Positions 1 through 10,408 of a stretch of 64,000 bases of DNA are shown here, in pieces (position 1 is the stretch's first letter; each line of letters starts with the position of its first letter). Made by a program: the position numbers and the translations under genes. Origin of the DNA: Myxococcaceae bacterium. GTDB lineage: Bacteria > Myxococcota > Myxococcia > Myxococcales > Myxococcaceae. The notes below the pieces were generated by a model. That model did not search any database. It was given only the letters and a program-made list of their open reading frames with translations, and was not told the DNA's origin. The stretch covers positions 1-64,000 of the forward strand of contig JAEUJQ010000030.1 of NCBI GenBank assembly GCA_016793095.1, written 5' to 3'.

Positions 1-180
1 GGACGGCAGGCGGTGGGACGGCAGGCGGTGGGACGGCAGGCGGTGGGACGGCAGGCGGTGGGACGGCAGGCGGTGGGACGGCAGGCGGTGGGACGGCAGG
101 GGGTGGGACGGCAGGCGGTGGGACGGCAGGCGGTGGGACGGCAGGGGGTGGGACGGCAGCCGGTGGGACGGCAGGCGGCA
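1..180. repeat. 15-bp tandem repeat inside a coding region (about 12 copies)
   Basis: Twelve head-to-tail copies of a 15-bp unit, GGACGGCAGGCGGTG, run from the window edge to about position 180. They differ only by single substitutions near 101, 144 and 159 and in the last copy. Because 15 is a multiple of 3, all three forward frames stay open. The frame that joins the downstream gene reads Thr-Ala-Gly-Gly-Gly, a flexible linker. The near-identity of the units suggests recent slippage expansion. The array continues to the left out of view, so total copy number is unknown. Confidence 0.95.
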
Positions 181-1283
181 CTCCAGACAGTGGTTCCTTT
201 TCCTGGGATGCAGGATGGCCAGCGAGCTGGACCGAGGTTGCACAGACGCTCTTCGCGACAGGCAACACCGACGCGAGCGTGCAGTTCTCGCTGGTCGAGA
301 TTCCCGGCCTGTCGTCGTCGGGTGCTCACTTCGTTGGCTCAGTGCTCTCCGCACACGGCTCCGTCATCTGCATTCCGGCAAACGCCGAGAACCTGGTCGA
401 GTACCAGCCCGATGGTTCGGTGCGGACTGTCGGCAGCGTTTCCAGCCAACTGGCGAAATGGGAGGGAGGAGTACTCTTCTCCAACGGAACCGTGGTCGCG
501 ACGCAGTACCAGGCGAACGGCTTCCTCACCCTCACGCCCACATTCGTCGTGGACTCGCTGCCGGGCGTTGCCGGGGTCCAGTTCGAGGGCGCAGTGGTCA
601 CCTTGTCGGGCACGATGGTGTCTGCGGGCCTGACTGGATCCGGATTCGCGACTGGACAACTGGGCGCGAGCGCTCAGTTCTTCCCGATCGACGCGGGCCC
701 GACGACCAGCAACTACTTCTCAGGCGCTGTGCTGCTTGGAGATGGCGCGAGCGTGCTGCTCGTCCCTCGAGGCGCCAACGCCTCGTGGCGGGTCAACGCA
801 AGCGGGGCGAGCTCGAGGGCTGCCGAAGTGACGGGACACTCGGGCGGCCTGCTGCTCGAGAATGGCGACCCGCTCCTGATACCGACACTTGATGGACGCC
901 CGTTCGTGCGGCTGCTTGCTGATGGAGGCGTGGTCGAGTCGGCGTCCACCCGCGGCGCGTTCGTCTCAGGCGCCTGGTCGACCAACGGCTTCGGCTACGC
1001 GATCCAGACCGACGGCCGGGAGGGACAGTACGCCATCATCGATCGCGACGGCGGGGTCACCATCCAGTTGCTCAGCCAACTGCCTGTGAGACTGCCGGAC
1101 GGGGGGGTCGACCTCGCGGCGAGCCACATCCGCTCCACGACACATTACGGCCTCACCGCCCTGGCAGATGGGCGACTGGTGTCCTGCCCTTACCAATCGC
1201 CACACCTGCTCGTCCTGACGCCCGCGAACCGGCGCACGTTGCCGCTCAGCGTGATGACGTCACCCTGGCTCAACAAGCTCTGA
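1..1283 (+). CDS. Surface/secreted protein with TAGGG linker and repeat-rich C-terminal domain (5' partial)
   Basis: The reading frame (codons from position 3) is open from the window edge to the TGA at 1281-1283; the start lies outside. The first 60 residues seen are the Thr-Ala-Gly-Gly-Gly linker. About 365 residues of Gly-rich, short-strand sequence follow, with recurring patterns such as LPDGGV, LADGRLV and ENGDPLL, which suggest a beta-propeller-like fold. Such linkers usually follow a lipoprotein signal in myxobacteria, so an outer-membrane or secreted location is inferred. The enzyme or ligand role is unknown. The last 140 residues are clearly related to a decayed copy at 45471-45899 (shared LVxLTP and SVM/EVMS-type endings), so this is a paralogous family. 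Confidence 0.8.
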   Translation, partial: TAGGGTAGGGTAGGGTAGGGTAGGGTAGGGTAGGGTAGGGTAGGGTAGGGTAAGGTAGGTPDSGSFSWDAGWPASWTEVAQTLFATGNTDASVQFSLVEIPGLSSSGAHFVGSVLSAHGSVICIPANAENLVEYQPDGSVRTVGSVSSQLAKWEGGVLFSNGTVVATQYQANGFLTLTPTFVVDSLPGVAGVQFEGAVVTLSGTMVSAGLTGSGFATGQLGASAQFFPIDAGPTTSNYFSGAVLLGDGASVLLVPRGANASWRVNASGASSRAAEVTGHSGGLLLENGDPLLIPTLDGRPFVRLLADGGVVESASTRGAFVSGAWSTNGFGYAIQTDGREGQYAIIDRDGGVTIQLLSQLPVRLPDGGVDLAASHIRSTTHYGLTALADGRLVSCPYQSPHLLVLTPANRRTLPLSVMTSPWLNKL

Positions 1284-1668
1284 CGCCGAGGCACATCTTT
1301 CGCGTGCCGAGGCCACTGCGCGAACGCAGGTCTGAGGCGGTGTCAGGCGTGCGGGCCGCGAGCGCGGCGATGTCCGGCGCTGAGTTCGCGGGCCACGACA
1401 CTGCTCGGTCATCGCGCCGTCGAAGGGCCTCGGCTCGACGTCACCTGTCCAGCAGTCCCATGCCGGCGCCATAGGGGAGCTCGATGAGCAGGGCCCCGGT
1501 GCCTTCCGCGTTGCCTTGCACTCTCCTCCCGGCCGTTCTGGATCAGCCAGCGGCTCGCGCGCCTCAAGTTCGCTGTGTGAGCGCGACGTCGCCCGTCCGG
1601 TCGGCGTGGTCGGCCGCAGAAGGCCAGCCTCTTCGCTTCGACATGCCAGTGGGACGCGGGTCGGACGC
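1284..1668. other. Gene-free stretch
   Basis: Between the left-edge gene and the CapA-like gene no frame gives a convincing protein. The region lies downstream of both flanking genes, which converge here. I see no clear terminator hairpin with a T tract and no RNA gene. A short minus-strand open stretch ending near 1446 is protein-like only over about 30 codons and has no visible start, so it is not called. Confidence 0.5.
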
Positions 1669-2676
1669 CTACCGCGCCGACAGCACACCCTCGGCCGACA
1701 CCCGCACGCCCGTCTTCGGAAAATCCCTCGAGGACAGCTCGGCGATGGCCTTCTCTCCGCGGCGGGCCTCGTCGCGCATCGGCACGCCCCTGCCCTCCTG
1801 CTTCGTCGAGAAGAGCCGCCCGGTGACGAAGCGCCCGTCGTCGCCGAGCTCGACCTCGAGCACCACCGAGACGCCCAGCGCGCCGCCGAGACTGAAGCGG
1901 CCGTACGTCGCGAAGTTGCCGAGCGAGTAGGCGATGAGACGGCCGCGGTACAGCTCCATGCCCCGCAACACGTGCGGCCCGTGACCGAAGACGACGTCAG
2001 CTCCCGCGTCGATGACGGCGTGGGTGAAGGCCTTCAGGTCGCCCCGGTTCTCGCCGAGGTACTTCTCGGGGCCGTCCTTCACGCGGTCGGCGCCCAGCCC
2101 TTCGGCGCCGCCGTGAAAGCTGACGATGACGACGTCGTGTGTGCTCGCAGCCTGCTCGACGAGCTTCCTGGCGGCCGCGACGTCGTTGACGTCGTTCGTC
2201 GCCGTCGAGGTGTGGAACGCCACCAGCGCCACCCGCTTCCCCTTCGCGGTGGTGGAGCCGATGGTGCCCGGCGGTCCGCTCCAGACGATGCCCTGCCCGT
2301 CCAGCGCGCGCTCCGTCTCGCGGCGGCAGGCCTCACCGAAGTCGCCCGCATGGTTGTTCGCCGTCGAGCCGAGGTCGATGCCCGCCGCCTTGAAGTACGG
2401 CGCGTAGCGGGTGGGCGTTCGGAAGGCGAAGCAGTTGCCGCCCTTGCGGCACTTCGCCGAGGTCCCCGTGTCACAGAGCGGGCCCTCGAAGTTCGCGAAG
2501 GTGAGGTCCGCGTCCTGAAGGAGCGGCGCGACGTCCTCCAGCAGGGTGGCGCCGTCAGCTGGCGGGAGGTGGCCCTCAGGCACCGAGGTGCCGAGCATCA
2601 TGTCGCCCACCGCGCGCAACCGCAGCGTCCCGCCGTCCTGGGCGAGCACCAACGCGATGGCGAGGAGGGGCGTCAT
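1669..2676 (-). CDS. CapA-family metallophosphatase-like secreted protein
   Basis: A 335-residue protein. The start at 2676 puts a short hydrophobic signal (residues 1-13, MTPLLAIALVLAQ) at the N-terminus; longer in-frame starts would add low-complexity sequence translated from a tandem repeat. CapA/PgsA motifs follow in order: GDMMLG (24-29), NFEGP (62-66), NNHAGDFG, SFHGGAEG and GHGPHVLRG, with the closing YSLGNF. These are the metal and phosphoester site motifs of the calcineurin-like CapA family, which is tied to poly-gamma-glutamate or capsule synthesis in Firmicutes. In proteobacteria the substrate is usually unknown. No capsule genes are nearby, so the role is open. It is separated by about 240 bp from actF and is probably a single transcription unit. 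Confidence 0.85.
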   Translation of the reverse strand: MTPLLAIALVLAQDGGTLRLRAVGDMMLGTSVPEGHLPPADGATLLEDVAPLLQDADLTFANFEGPLCDTGTSAKCRKGGNCFAFRTPTRYAPYFKAAGIDLGSTANNHAGDFGEACRRETERALDGQGIVWSGPPGTIGSTTAKGKRVALVAFHTSTATNDVNDVAAARKLVEQAASTHDVVIVSFHGGAEGLGADRVKDGPEKYLGENRGDLKAFTHAVIDAGADVVFGHGPHVLRGMELYRGRLIAYSLGNFATYGRFSLGGALGVSVVLEVELGDDGRFVTGRLFSTKQEGRGVPMRDEARRGEKAIAELSSRDFPKTGVRVSAEGVLSAR

Positions 2677-2702
2677 CCGAGAGAGGCGTCGCGAGGGGCG
2701 CC

Positions 2703-2744
2703 GGGCGGCGGCAGGCGAACGTGGGGCGGCGGCAGGCGAACGTG
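2703..2744. repeat. 21-bp tandem duplication
   Basis: A 21-bp unit rich in GGCGGC and ending in GCGAACGTG occurs twice in a row, with a partial third copy after it. It lies upstream of the CapA-like gene in the gap to actF. In the minus-strand frame it would encode Pro-Ala-rich sequence, but it is more simply read as non-coding, because a normal signal peptide begins downstream at 2676. Confidence 0.8.
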
Positions 2745-2919
2745 GGGCGCCGGCGTGCTCGAGCGCGGGGAGGCCCTCGAGCGAGAGGGGAAGACCCGCT
2801 TCATCGGCTACTCGGGCGGTGAGGCGCGGAGCGCATGCGGGGCTCGTCGGCGGAGACACCACCGCCCCGCGACTCCGCTCGAAGACGTGGCGGAGCGGCA
2901 GGGCCGTTCAGTGAACTCG

Positions 2920-4155
2920 TCAGAAGTTCTCGTGGGCCAGCGACTCGCCGAGGCGCGGGTCGTTGATGGCGACGGCCTTGTTCTTGTTGAGGAAGAAGCC
3001 GAACACCGCGAACAGCGCGCCCACCATGCCGAGCAGCGCGGTGACGTCGAGGTACGAGAGGGCCAGGTGCGGCTCGTGGTGCCCGCCGCCGTGCATGCCG
3101 AAGTTCGGCATGATGAGCCAGTACATGTCCACGAGGTGCATGACGAGCATCCACACGCACGCGATCGCGAGGCCCGTGCGGTGGCGCTTCACGTGCCGCG
3201 ACACCAGGTAGAAGAAGGGCACGAAGAAGTGCAGCACCGGCAGCGCGTACGAGATGTACTCCCAGCCACCCTCGACGCGCACCATGTAGAACTCGGTCTC
3301 TTCCGGAATGTTCGCGTACCAGATGAGGATGAACTGGCTGAACGCGATGTACGCCCAGAAGACGCCGTAGCCGTAGACGTACTTCCCGAGGTCGTGGAAG
3401 TGCTCGGTGGTGATGGCCTTCGTCAGCACGCCCGCCTTCTGCAACCCCATCGCCAGCAGCGCGAGGAAGGCGTTGAAGGCGAGGATGGACGCCGCGAAGT
3501 AGTAGACACCGAAGATGGTCGAGTACCAGTGCGGCTGGAGCGACATCATCCAGTCGATGGCCTGGAAGCTCTGAGAGAGCGCGTAGAGCGCGATGCCGGG
3601 CGTGCTCACCACCACCAGGCGCTTCACCATGCCCTCGCGCACCGTCGGGTTCGTCTCGGCGTCCATCTTCGTCGAGGTGCTGTAGAGCACCCACGCCAGC
3701 ACGCACCAGATGCCGAAGTAGAGCGCCGCGCGGGCGAAGAAGCCGCCCGAGGTCAGGAACCACGTCTTGCGCGCGAGGATCTCGTCGATGTGGTCCGCGT
3801 GCGTCCACGGGTAGAGCTCATGGAAGCCCAGCGTCGCGATGGGGATGAAGAGGAACGCGAAGACGGGCAGCGTCACCGCCACCGTCTCGGCGATGCGGCG
3901 CAGCACCACGTGCCACGACGCCTTCACCGCGTGGTTGATGAGCACCCAGCCGAGCGCGCCCAGCGCGAGCGCCAGCACGGACTCGAAGGCCCACAGGTAC
4001 GAGAACATCGCCCGGGCCTTGTTCTCGCCGGTCGCCGAGGCGAGCGTGGCGCCGAGCCCGATGACGGCCATGGCGCCGCCGATGACGGGCAGCTTCGCCC
4101 ACAGGCTCGAGGCGGGAATCGTGATGTCGGTCGGCTTTTCGATGGCGTGGCTCAC
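2920..4155 (-). CDS. actF: Alternative complex III subunit ActF (quinol:cytochrome c oxidoreductase, membrane subunit)
   Basis: A 411-residue polytopic membrane protein with about ten hydrophobic segments. It matches the quinone-binding subunit 2 (ActF) of alternative complex III by length, by features such as the LYPWTHADHIDEIL loop, and by its place as the last gene after actE. ActF resembles ActC/NrfD in fold and sits in the inner membrane, where the complex oxidises quinol and reduces periplasmic cytochrome c. The start at 4155 lies 7 bp after the actE stop. The gene ends the act operon; 243 bp without a gene follow. Confidence 0.93.
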   Translation of the reverse strand: MSHAIEKPTDITIPASSLWAKLPVIGGAMAVIGLGATLASATGENKARAMFSYLWAFESVLALALGALGWVLINHAVKASWHVVLRRIAETVAVTLPVFAFLFIPIATLGFHELYPWTHADHIDEILARKTWFLTSGGFFARAALYFGIWCVLAWVLYSTSTKMDAETNPTVREGMVKRLVVVSTPGIALYALSQSFQAIDWMMSLQPHWYSTIFGVYYFAASILAFNAFLALLAMGLQKAGVLTKAITTEHFHDLGKYVYGYGVFWAYIAFSQFILIWYANIPEETEFYMVRVEGGWEYISYALPVLHFFVPFFYLVSRHVKRHRTGLAIACVWMLVMHLVDMYWLIMPNFGMHGGGHHEPHLALSYLDVTALLGMVGALFAVFGFFLNKNKAVAINDPRLGESLAHENF

Positions 4156-4162
4156 GAGGTCC

Positions 4163-5089
4163 TCACTTCAGCGTCTCGAAGTACTTGGCGAAGCTCTCGG
4201 CTTCGACGTCGGTCACCACCGCGGGCGGCATCGCGGGCGGGTAGCCGTCCACCACCTTCGCCATCGGCTGGCGGATCGACTCGGTGACGTAGGCGAGGTC
4301 GACCACGACGTCGCCCGCGCTCGTCTTCTCGGTCTTGCCCCACAGGCCCTTGAGCGACGGGCCCACCAGCTTCGAGCCGTCGATGGAGTGGCACGCGTTG
4401 CAGCCCTTCGTCTTGTACAGCTTCTTGCCGAGCTCGGCGCTGGCCACCTTGTCGTCCACCGGTGGGCCCGCGTCGCCGCCGGGCTCCCACGACTGGTTGC
4501 CGTCCTTCTGGCGCTCGAGGTCGCGCACGAAGGCGACGACGGCCCAGCGGTCTTCCACCGGCAGCTGCGCCGCGTACGACGCCATATTGCCGTTGTTCAC
4601 GCCCACCGCCATCGCGGCGTACAGCTTGCCGTTGAAGAGCTCGCGCACCCGCTCGCTGTGCATGGAGGGCGGCGGCACCAGCAGGCCCTTCGAGGTGTTC
4701 ACCACGCCGTCGCCGTCGCCGTTGGGGCCGTGGCAGGGCGCGCAGAACACCTTGTAGCGGTCCTTCCCGCGGGCGATGACGTCGCTCTTCGGCGCGCCGT
4801 CGTCACCCTTGATGCTCGCCGGCAGCTTGATGACGTACTCGCCCTTCTCGTCGGTGCCCTTGAACCACGCGTCGTCGTCGTTCAGCTGCCCGATGGCGAC
4901 GGTGCCCTCGACGGGCGGCAACATGGTGCGGCCCTCGGGGAAGAGGCCGGTCGTGTCCTTGCGGAACGGCCGCACCTTCTCCTGGGTGTCCATGTTGTGA
5001 ATGAGGTGCACGGGCGGCTTCTCGGACTCCCAGCCACGGCACGAGAGGCCCACCAGCACCACGACTCCGCTCCACAAGACGTTTCGCAT
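4163..5089 (-). CDS. actE: Alternative complex III cytochrome c subunit ActE, with a second heme domain
   Basis: A 308-residue lipoprotein: the signal ends in VGLSC (acylated Cys about 17). The mature start, with HNMDTQEKVRPF and LFPEGRTMLPPVEGTV, is characteristic of ActE. A first heme site is CAPCH (116-120). After an acidic Pro/Gly linker there is a second cytochrome domain with CNACH (230-234). ActE of characterised complexes is mono-heme, so the second domain looks like a fused cytochrome c that could pass electrons to the adjacent oxidase; this is inference. Seven bp follow the actD stop and seven precede actF, so it is co-transcribed. Confidence 0.92.
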   Translation of the reverse strand: MRNVLWSGVVVLVGLSCRGWESEKPPVHLIHNMDTQEKVRPFRKDTTGLFPEGRTMLPPVEGTVAIGQLNDDDAWFKGTDEKGEYVIKLPASIKGDDGAPKSDVIARGKDRYKVFCAPCHGPNGDGDGVVNTSKGLLVPPPSMHSERVRELFNGKLYAAMAVGVNNGNMASYAAQLPVEDRWAVVAFVRDLERQKDGNQSWEPGGDAGPPVDDKVASAELGKKLYKTKGCNACHSIDGSKLVGPSLKGLWGKTEKTSAGDVVVDLAYVTESIRQPMAKVVDGYPPAMPPAVVTDVEAESFAKYFETLK

Positions 5090-5096
5090 GGTGACC

Positions 5097-5636
5097 TCAG
5101 GGCTCCAGCTCTTCGACGAGCGTGGCGCCGGACTCCGAGAGCAGCTTCTTGGTCGCCTCGAGGTTGAAGCGCGGGTCCTCTGCCTCGATCATGATGAAGA
5201 ACTTGTCGTCGGTGACGCGCTCGAACGCCTTCGACGCGAAGACCGGGTGGTACGGCTGCGGCAGGCCGTTCATGATCCAGTTCGCGAGGAACGCGGTGAC
5301 GCAGCTCGAGAGGACCGTCACCTCGTACCAGACAGGCACGAAGGCCGGCATCGAGAACAGGGGCTTGCCGCCGACGATCATCGGGTAGGCCCAGCCCATC
5401 GCCCACGACTGGAAGAACAGCATGAAGGTCGAGCCGGTGAGGCCGACGATGAGCACCGCCCAGGGCAGCTTCGTCGGCGGAATGCCCATGACCTTGTCGA
5501 GGCCATGCACGGGGAACGGCGTGCACGCGTCCCACTTCTCGTAGCCCGCCGCCTTCACCCGCTCACAGCCGTGGGTCAGCGTCGCCGGGTTCTCGTACTG
5601 CGCGAGCAGGCCCCACAGCTTCTTGTCGGCGCTCAT
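5097..5636 (-). CDS. actD: Alternative complex III subunit ActD
   Basis: A 179-residue protein with two transmembrane helices in the middle (about 68-88 and 103-125). It matches the DUF3341/ActD subunit in length and layout, including the N-terminal [27 protein letters not shown]-type domain (ligand-like fold) and the conserved FPVHGL. In alternative complex III ActD helps anchor the peripheral subunits. Its ATG overlaps the actC stop by four bases (ATGA), showing translational coupling. Its C-terminus is acidic. Confidence 0.92.
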   Translation of the reverse strand: MSADKKLWGLLAQYENPATLTHGCERVKAAGYEKWDACTPFPVHGLDKVMGIPPTKLPWAVLIVGLTGSTFMLFFQSWAMGWAYPMIVGGKPLFSMPAFVPVWYEVTVLSSCVTAFLANWIMNGLPQPYHPVFASKAFERVTDDKFFIMIEAEDPRFNLEATKKLLSESGATLVEELEP

Positions 5637-7183
5637 GAGTGACCTCCCGAGGTGGCGACCGCGGTGGCGGGCACTCCCGAGGCGACCGGCGCGGGCGCGT
5701 CACCGTGGGCGTGCTCGCCGTGCGCGTGGCCGCCGTGCGCGTGCGCGTGGCCGTAGCCTTCCCAGTGCGGGTTCGCCTGCGGCATCACCGACTTCACCTC
5801 GCTCATCGCGACGACCGGGAAGAAGCGCACGAAGAGGAGGAAGAGGAAGAAGAAGAGGCCGAACGTGCCCGCGAAGAAGAACACCTCGGTCACCGGCACG
5901 AAGTACTCCCAGCTCGAGGGCAGCGCGTCTCGGTGCAGCGACGTCACCGTGATGACGAAGCGCTCGAACCACATGCCGATGTTCACGAAGATGGAGAGCA
6001 CGAAGGTGATCTTCACGTTCGTGCGGATCTTCTTGAACCAGTACAGCTGGGGCGTGATGACGTTGCAGCTCATCATGATCCAGTACGCCCACCAGTACGG
6101 GCCGCCCATGCGGTTCAGGAACGTGAAGCCCTCGTACTGGTTGCCCGAGTAGGCAGCCATGAAGAACTCCATGCCGTACGCGTACCCGACGAGCGAGCCG
6201 GTCAGCAGGATGATCTTGTTCATGTTCTCGATGTGCCGAACGGTGATCAGGTCCTTGAGGCCGAGCCACTCGCGCGCGGGGATGGCGAGGGTGAGCACCA
6301 TCGCGAAGCCCGAGAAGATGGCGCCGGCGACGAAGTAGGGCGGGAAGATGGTGGTGTGCCAGCCGGGCAGCTGCGAGACGGCGAAGTCGAACGAGACGAT
6401 GGTGTGCACCGAGAGCACCAGCGGCGCCGAGAAGGCGGCGAGGATCTGGTAGGCCTTCTCGTACGTCATCCAGTGGCGCATCGAGCCGCGCCAGCCGAGC
6501 GACAGCACGCCGTAGAAGTACCGGCGCCACTTGATGGTCGCGCGGTCACGCAGGGTGGCGAAGTCGGGCACCAGGCCGGTGAACCAGAACAGCAGCGAGA
6601 CGAGGAAGTACGTGTTGACGGCCCACACGTCCCACTCGAGCGGGCTGCGGAAGTTCGGCCACAGGCCCATCTGGTTGGGAATCGGGAACAGGTAGTAGTC
6701 CATCCAGATGCGGCCGGTGTGCAGCGCCACGCACGAGCCGGCCGCGATGACGGCGAAGATGGTCATCGCCTCGGCGAACCGGTTGATGCTCGTGCGCCAC
6801 TTCTGCCGGAACAGGTAGAGGATGGCCGAGATGAGCGTGCCGGCGTGGCCGATGCCGACCCAGAAGACGAAGTTGACGATGTCCCACGCCCAGGCGACCG
6901 GCGTGTTGTTGCCCCAGATGCCGGGGCCTTCCCAGAAGAGGTACCCGACGTAGCCGCCGAACATCGCGGCGCCGGCGGCCGCCAGCGCGATGCCGAACTT
7001 GAGCCCGTTCGGCGTCTTGAGCAGCGGGTACTCGTTGATCTTCACGACCATCTCGGTGACGGCGTGAAAGTCATGGGGCCCGCGCACGAGGGCTTCACGC
7101 CCTTCGATGACCTCGGGCAGCACGACGTCGCCGCGCGTCTTCGGGTCGTCGGGCAGCGTCACGGTGGCAGTTGGCGTTCCCAT
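5633..7183 (-). CDS. actC: Alternative complex III quinol-binding membrane subunit ActC (NrfD/PsrC family)
   Basis: A 516-residue NrfD-like membrane protein with about ten helices. The start at 7183 shares one base with the actB stop (TGATG) and gives the normal ActC N-terminus; upstream in-frame codons lie inside actB. ActC holds the quinol site and contacts the iron-sulfur subunit ActB. The helices carry the family's aromatic-rich segments (for example [12 protein letters not shown]). Unusual is the last 40 residues, a histidine-rich tail ([16 protein letters not shown], near 480-500) that could bind metal. The gene is coupled to actB upstream and, by an ATGA overlap, to actD downstream. 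Confidence 0.94.
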   Translation of the reverse strand: MGTPTATVTLPDDPKTRGDVVLPEVIEGREALVRGPHDFHAVTEMVVKINEYPLLKTPNGLKFGIALAAAGAAMFGGYVGYLFWEGPGIWGNNTPVAWAWDIVNFVFWVGIGHAGTLISAILYLFRQKWRTSINRFAEAMTIFAVIAAGSCVALHTGRIWMDYYLFPIPNQMGLWPNFRSPLEWDVWAVNTYFLVSLLFWFTGLVPDFATLRDRATIKWRRYFYGVLSLGWRGSMRHWMTYEKAYQILAAFSAPLVLSVHTIVSFDFAVSQLPGWHTTIFPPYFVAGAIFSGFAMVLTLAIPAREWLGLKDLITVRHIENMNKIILLTGSLVGYAYGMEFFMAAYSGNQYEGFTFLNRMGGPYWWAYWIMMSCNVITPQLYWFKKIRTNVKITFVLSIFVNIGMWFERFVITVTSLHRDALPSSWEYFVPVTEVFFFAGTFGLFFFLFLLFVRFFPVVAMSEVKSVMPQANPHWEGYGHAHAHGGHAHGEHAHGDAPAPVASGVPATAVATSGGHS

Positions 7184-10100
7184 CAGGCCAGCTCCTCGTT
7201 CTCGTTGCGAACGCGCGCGAGGTACGTCGTGCGCGGGCGTACGTTGAGTTCCTGCAGCATCTCGTAGTTGCGCTCGCTGCTCTTGAGCGCGAACACCTTC
7301 GACTTCTCGTCGTTGATGTTGCCGAAGGTGATGGCGTTGGTCGGGCACGCCTGCTGGCAGGCGGTGACGATGGACCCGTCAGGCAGCGCCTTGCGGTCCT
7401 GGCCCTTGCGCTTGGCGGCGATCTTCGCCTCGTCGATGCGCTGGGCGCAGTACGTGCACTTCTCCATCACGCCGCGGTAGCGCACCGAGACGTCCGGGTT
7501 GCGCTGCAGCTTGAGCGTCTTCATGCGCTCCTGCCAGTACGGCTCGACGTAGACGTTCGCGCTGTGCGTGTAGTCCAGGTAGTTGTAGCGACGCACCTTG
7601 TACGGGCAGTTGTTGGCGCAGTACCGCGTGCCGATGCAGCGGTTGTACGCCATGGTGTTGACGCCCTCTTCGTCGTGCACGGTGGCAGACACGGGGCAGA
7701 CGGGCTCGCAGGGCGCGTTCTCGCAGTGCATGCACGCGACCGGCTGGTGCACCGCGGTGGGCGCGTCGACGTCGCCCGTGAAGTAGCGGTCGACGCGAAT
7801 CCAGTGCAGCTCGCGGCCCAGCAGCACCTGCTCGCGGCCGATGGACGGAATGTTGTTCTCGGCCTGGCAGGCGATCGCGCAGTAGTTGCAGCCGATGCAG
7901 GCCGACAGGTCGATGACCATGCCCCACTGCTGGCCCTCGTAGATGACCTCGGTGTGCGGCTGAATCGGCTTCGACGGCCGGTTCTTCGGCGTGCCGAGGG
8001 TGACCAGGTTCGCGGGCATGTCACCCTTGCGCGCGAAGTTGGCGTCCTTCTGGTACGTGTTCGCCGTCGCCGAGCGGAAGAGCGGGCGGTCAGACAGGCC
8101 CAGCTTCCGGTGGGGCGAGTCAGCCGGCTCGTCGAGCATGCCGACGAAGGTGAGCTCCTTGAGCGGCGAGGCCGGCACCGAGAAGTGGTCCTGCGTGGAC
8201 GCGAGCACCTGCGTCTTGCCGGTCTTCGTCAGCTTGACGCCCGTGACGACGCCGAGGCCGTTGTCGAGCAGCGGGTTCACGTCGACGCCGATGCCCTTCG
8301 CCACCTCGCCGAGCGCCCGGCCGTAGCCCTGCAGCATCGAGACGGTGCCGTTGGGCAGACCCGGCAGGATGAACGTGGGCGCCGTGATGGACCTCCCGCC
8401 CGCCGCCACCTCGACGAGGTCGGCGGTGTAGCCGTTGCGCTCGACCTTGCTGCCGATGCCCAGCTCCTTCGCGAGCGCGGGGCTGAGGAGCAGCGCGTTG
8501 TCCCAGCAGAGCTTCGACATCGTGTCGGGCAGCTCCATCACCCACGACACGTTGGTGAGGCGGCCGTCCCGTGGGTGGCCCTGCACCGCGACCAGCTCGT
8601 AGCTGTCCTTCGCGGGCGTCACGCTCTTCACCGCGCTCACCGCGGTGGCGATCTCGGCCGGCTTCGCCGCGACCGCGGCCGTCGCGAACGCCGTGCCCGG
8701 CACCACGCCGTCGTGCAGCGCCTTGCGCCAGGCCTTCTCGTTCGCCAGCACGCCGCCGGTCGCACGCCAGGTGGCCTCGACGAGCTTCTTGTCGTTCGTC
8801 TCGGCCTCGCCCGCCAGCACCGCGAGCAGCGACGTGAGCGGCCGCCCCGAGAAGAGCGGGAGGATGATGGGCTGCACCAGGCTGACCGTGCCGTCCCACC
8901 CGCGCGCGTCGTCCCAGGACTCGAGGAAGTGCGCGAGCGGCGCGTGCCAGGTGGCCTTCGTGCCGGTCTCCTCGGGGAAGAGCCCGAGGTGGATGGACGT
9001 CTTCGCCTTCGCGAGCGCCTCGCCGAACTTGAGCGCGCCGGGCGCCGTGTAGACCGGGTTCACGTCGCACAGCACGACGGTGTCGATGGCGTTCTCGTTG
9101 AGCGCCTTCGTGAGCGCCGCGAGCTGCTCGAACATGCTCGGGTGCTCGGCGGCGTCGCCCTGCGCGACCGCGTCACCTTGCGAGACCGAGAGCCCTCCGC
9201 CCAGCGCCGCGTTGATGGCGAAGGCCAGCGCGTGCACCGCCGCGGGCTGCCGCTCACCGACGAAGAGGGCCGCCGCGCCCTTGTTGGCGGCGAGGTCCTT
9301 CGCGAGCGCCGAGATGAACTTCGTCACGTTCTCGGGCAGCGCGCCGCCCTCGAATGCGCCGAGCGGCCCCAGGTCCACGCCGTTGGCCGCGAGCGCCTTG
9401 CCCAGCGCCTTCATCACGTCCACGCCCTGGCTCGCGGCCACGCGCACGCGGTGGTCGGCGTTGGTGCCGGTCGCGCTGAAGACGGACTCGGCCACGTACA
9501 GCCGCTGCATCTTCGCGAGGTCGTCGCGGGTGTGCACCGCACGGCTGGCCCCGAACTGCCGCGCCAGCTTCAGGTGGTCGGGGCCCGAGACCAGGAAGTC
9601 GGAGTCGAGCGCGAAGAGGACCTTCGTGTTCGTCAGGTCATAGTGAACGCGCGCGCCCGCGCCGAACGCGAGGTGCGCGCCCTGGTGCTGGTTGTCAGGC
9701 GCGAGCGGGTCCCAGCGCACCACCTTCGCCTGCGGGAGCCGCGTGGTGATGGCCTTGAGCAGGCGCTCCGCGGTCGGGCCGAGCTCGTCCTCGACGACGA
9801 GGGCCAGGCCCTGCCCCTGCGCGCCGGCGAACTTCGTGGCGAGCTCCTTGAACGCCGCGTCGAACTTCTCCCACGTGCTGGCCTGGCCGCCCTGCATGGG
9901 CGCGCGCGCGCGCTCAGGGTCATACAGACGAAGGACCTCGGTCTGCGCCCAGATGTCCGTGGCGCCGAGCGAGCCGGGGTGGTTCGGGTTGCCCTCGATC
10001 TTCGTCGGGCGACCGCTGTTCGCCTCGACGATGAGGCCCAGCGCCCCCTCGGAGCGCTGCATGGCGGTCGAGTAGAACATGCGCACGCCCGGCACGACCT

Positions 10101-10374
10101 GCTCGGGCTGCTTCACGAACGGCAGGATCTCCTCCTGCGGGCGGCGCGCCGGCAGCTTCTCGCAGCCCGCGAGCGAGCCGAGCGCCATCGCGGCGCCGCC
10201 GATCTTCAGCGCGTCGCGGCGGTTGAAGCCCTCGGCGGGGACGACACCGTTGGGGAACTCGACGTCGAGCTGCTCACGGACGGCGGGGGCGCCTTCCTTG
10301 TGCGCGATGGAGCGCCAGTAGGTCGGCGTCTCGTTCATCTGCTCGCGAATCGGGGCGTAGGGGTCTTTCTTCAT
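7183..10374 (-). CDS. actB: Alternative complex III iron-sulfur subunit ActB (molybdopterin-oxidoreductase-like fused to ferredoxin domain)
   Basis: A 1063-residue protein. Near residues 48-72 a twin-arginine signal ([18 protein letters not shown]) is followed by a lipobox-like LAGC, pointing to export. Residues about 75-750 resemble a molybdopterin oxidoreductase (ActB1), which in known complexes lacks molybdenum. The last 270 residues form a four-cluster ferredoxin-like module (ActB2), with [35 protein letters not shown] and CTYC...CQQAC Cys sets. It moves electrons from the ActC quinol site to the ActA/ActE hemes in the periplasm. It follows actA after 34 bp and shares a base with actC. 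Confidence 0.95.
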   Translation of the reverse strand: MKKDPYAPIREQMNETPTYWRSIAHKEGAPAVREQLDVEFPNGVVPAEGFNRRDALKIGGAAMALGSLAGCEKLPARRPQEEILPFVKQPEQVVPGVRMFYSTAMQRSEGALGLIVEANSGRPTKIEGNPNHPGSLGATDIWAQTEVLRLYDPERARAPMQGGQASTWEKFDAAFKELATKFAGAQGQGLALVVEDELGPTAERLLKAITTRLPQAKVVRWDPLAPDNQHQGAHLAFGAGARVHYDLTNTKVLFALDSDFLVSGPDHLKLARQFGASRAVHTRDDLAKMQRLYVAESVFSATGTNADHRVRVAASQGVDVMKALGKALAANGVDLGPLGAFEGGALPENVTKFISALAKDLAANKGAAALFVGERQPAAVHALAFAINAALGGGLSVSQGDAVAQGDAAEHPSMFEQLAALTKALNENAIDTVVLCDVNPVYTAPGALKFGEALAKAKTSIHLGLFPEETGTKATWHAPLAHFLESWDDARGWDGTVSLVQPIILPLFSGRPLTSLLAVLAGEAETNDKKLVEATWRATGGVLANEKAWRKALHDGVVPGTAFATAAVAAKPAEIATAVSAVKSVTPAKDSYELVAVQGHPRDGRLTNVSWVMELPDTMSKLCWDNALLLSPALAKELGIGSKVERNGYTADLVEVAAGGRSITAPTFILPGLPNGTVSMLQGYGRALGEVAKGIGVDVNPLLDNGLGVVTGVKLTKTGKTQVLASTQDHFSVPASPLKELTFVGMLDEPADSPHRKLGLSDRPLFRSATANTYQKDANFARKGDMPANLVTLGTPKNRPSKPIQPHTEVIYEGQQWGMVIDLSACIGCNYCAIACQAENNIPSIGREQVLLGRELHWIRVDRYFTGDVDAPTAVHQPVACMHCENAPCEPVCPVSATVHDEEGVNTMAYNRCIGTRYCANNCPYKVRRYNYLDYTHSANVYVEPYWQERMKTLKLQRNPDVSVRYRGVMEKCTYCAQRIDEAKIAAKRKGQDRKALPDGSIVTACQQACPTNAITFGNINDEKSKVFALKSSERNYEMLQELNVRPRTTYLARVRNENEELA

Positions 10375-10408
10375 GGGGGCGGTCTCGAAGGAAGAAGACG
10401 AAGACGTC

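Noticed and set aside
13-633. Frame with GRQAV repeats at the left edge
   Set aside because: The 15-bp repeat leaves all frames open. Only the Thr-Ala-Gly-Gly-Gly frame joins a protein-like domain with normal codon use.
1516-4287. Very long plus-strand frame opposite CapA and actF
   Set aside because: An antisense shadow of GC-rich genes. Its product is Arg/Glu/His-rich without domains, while the minus strand holds known families.
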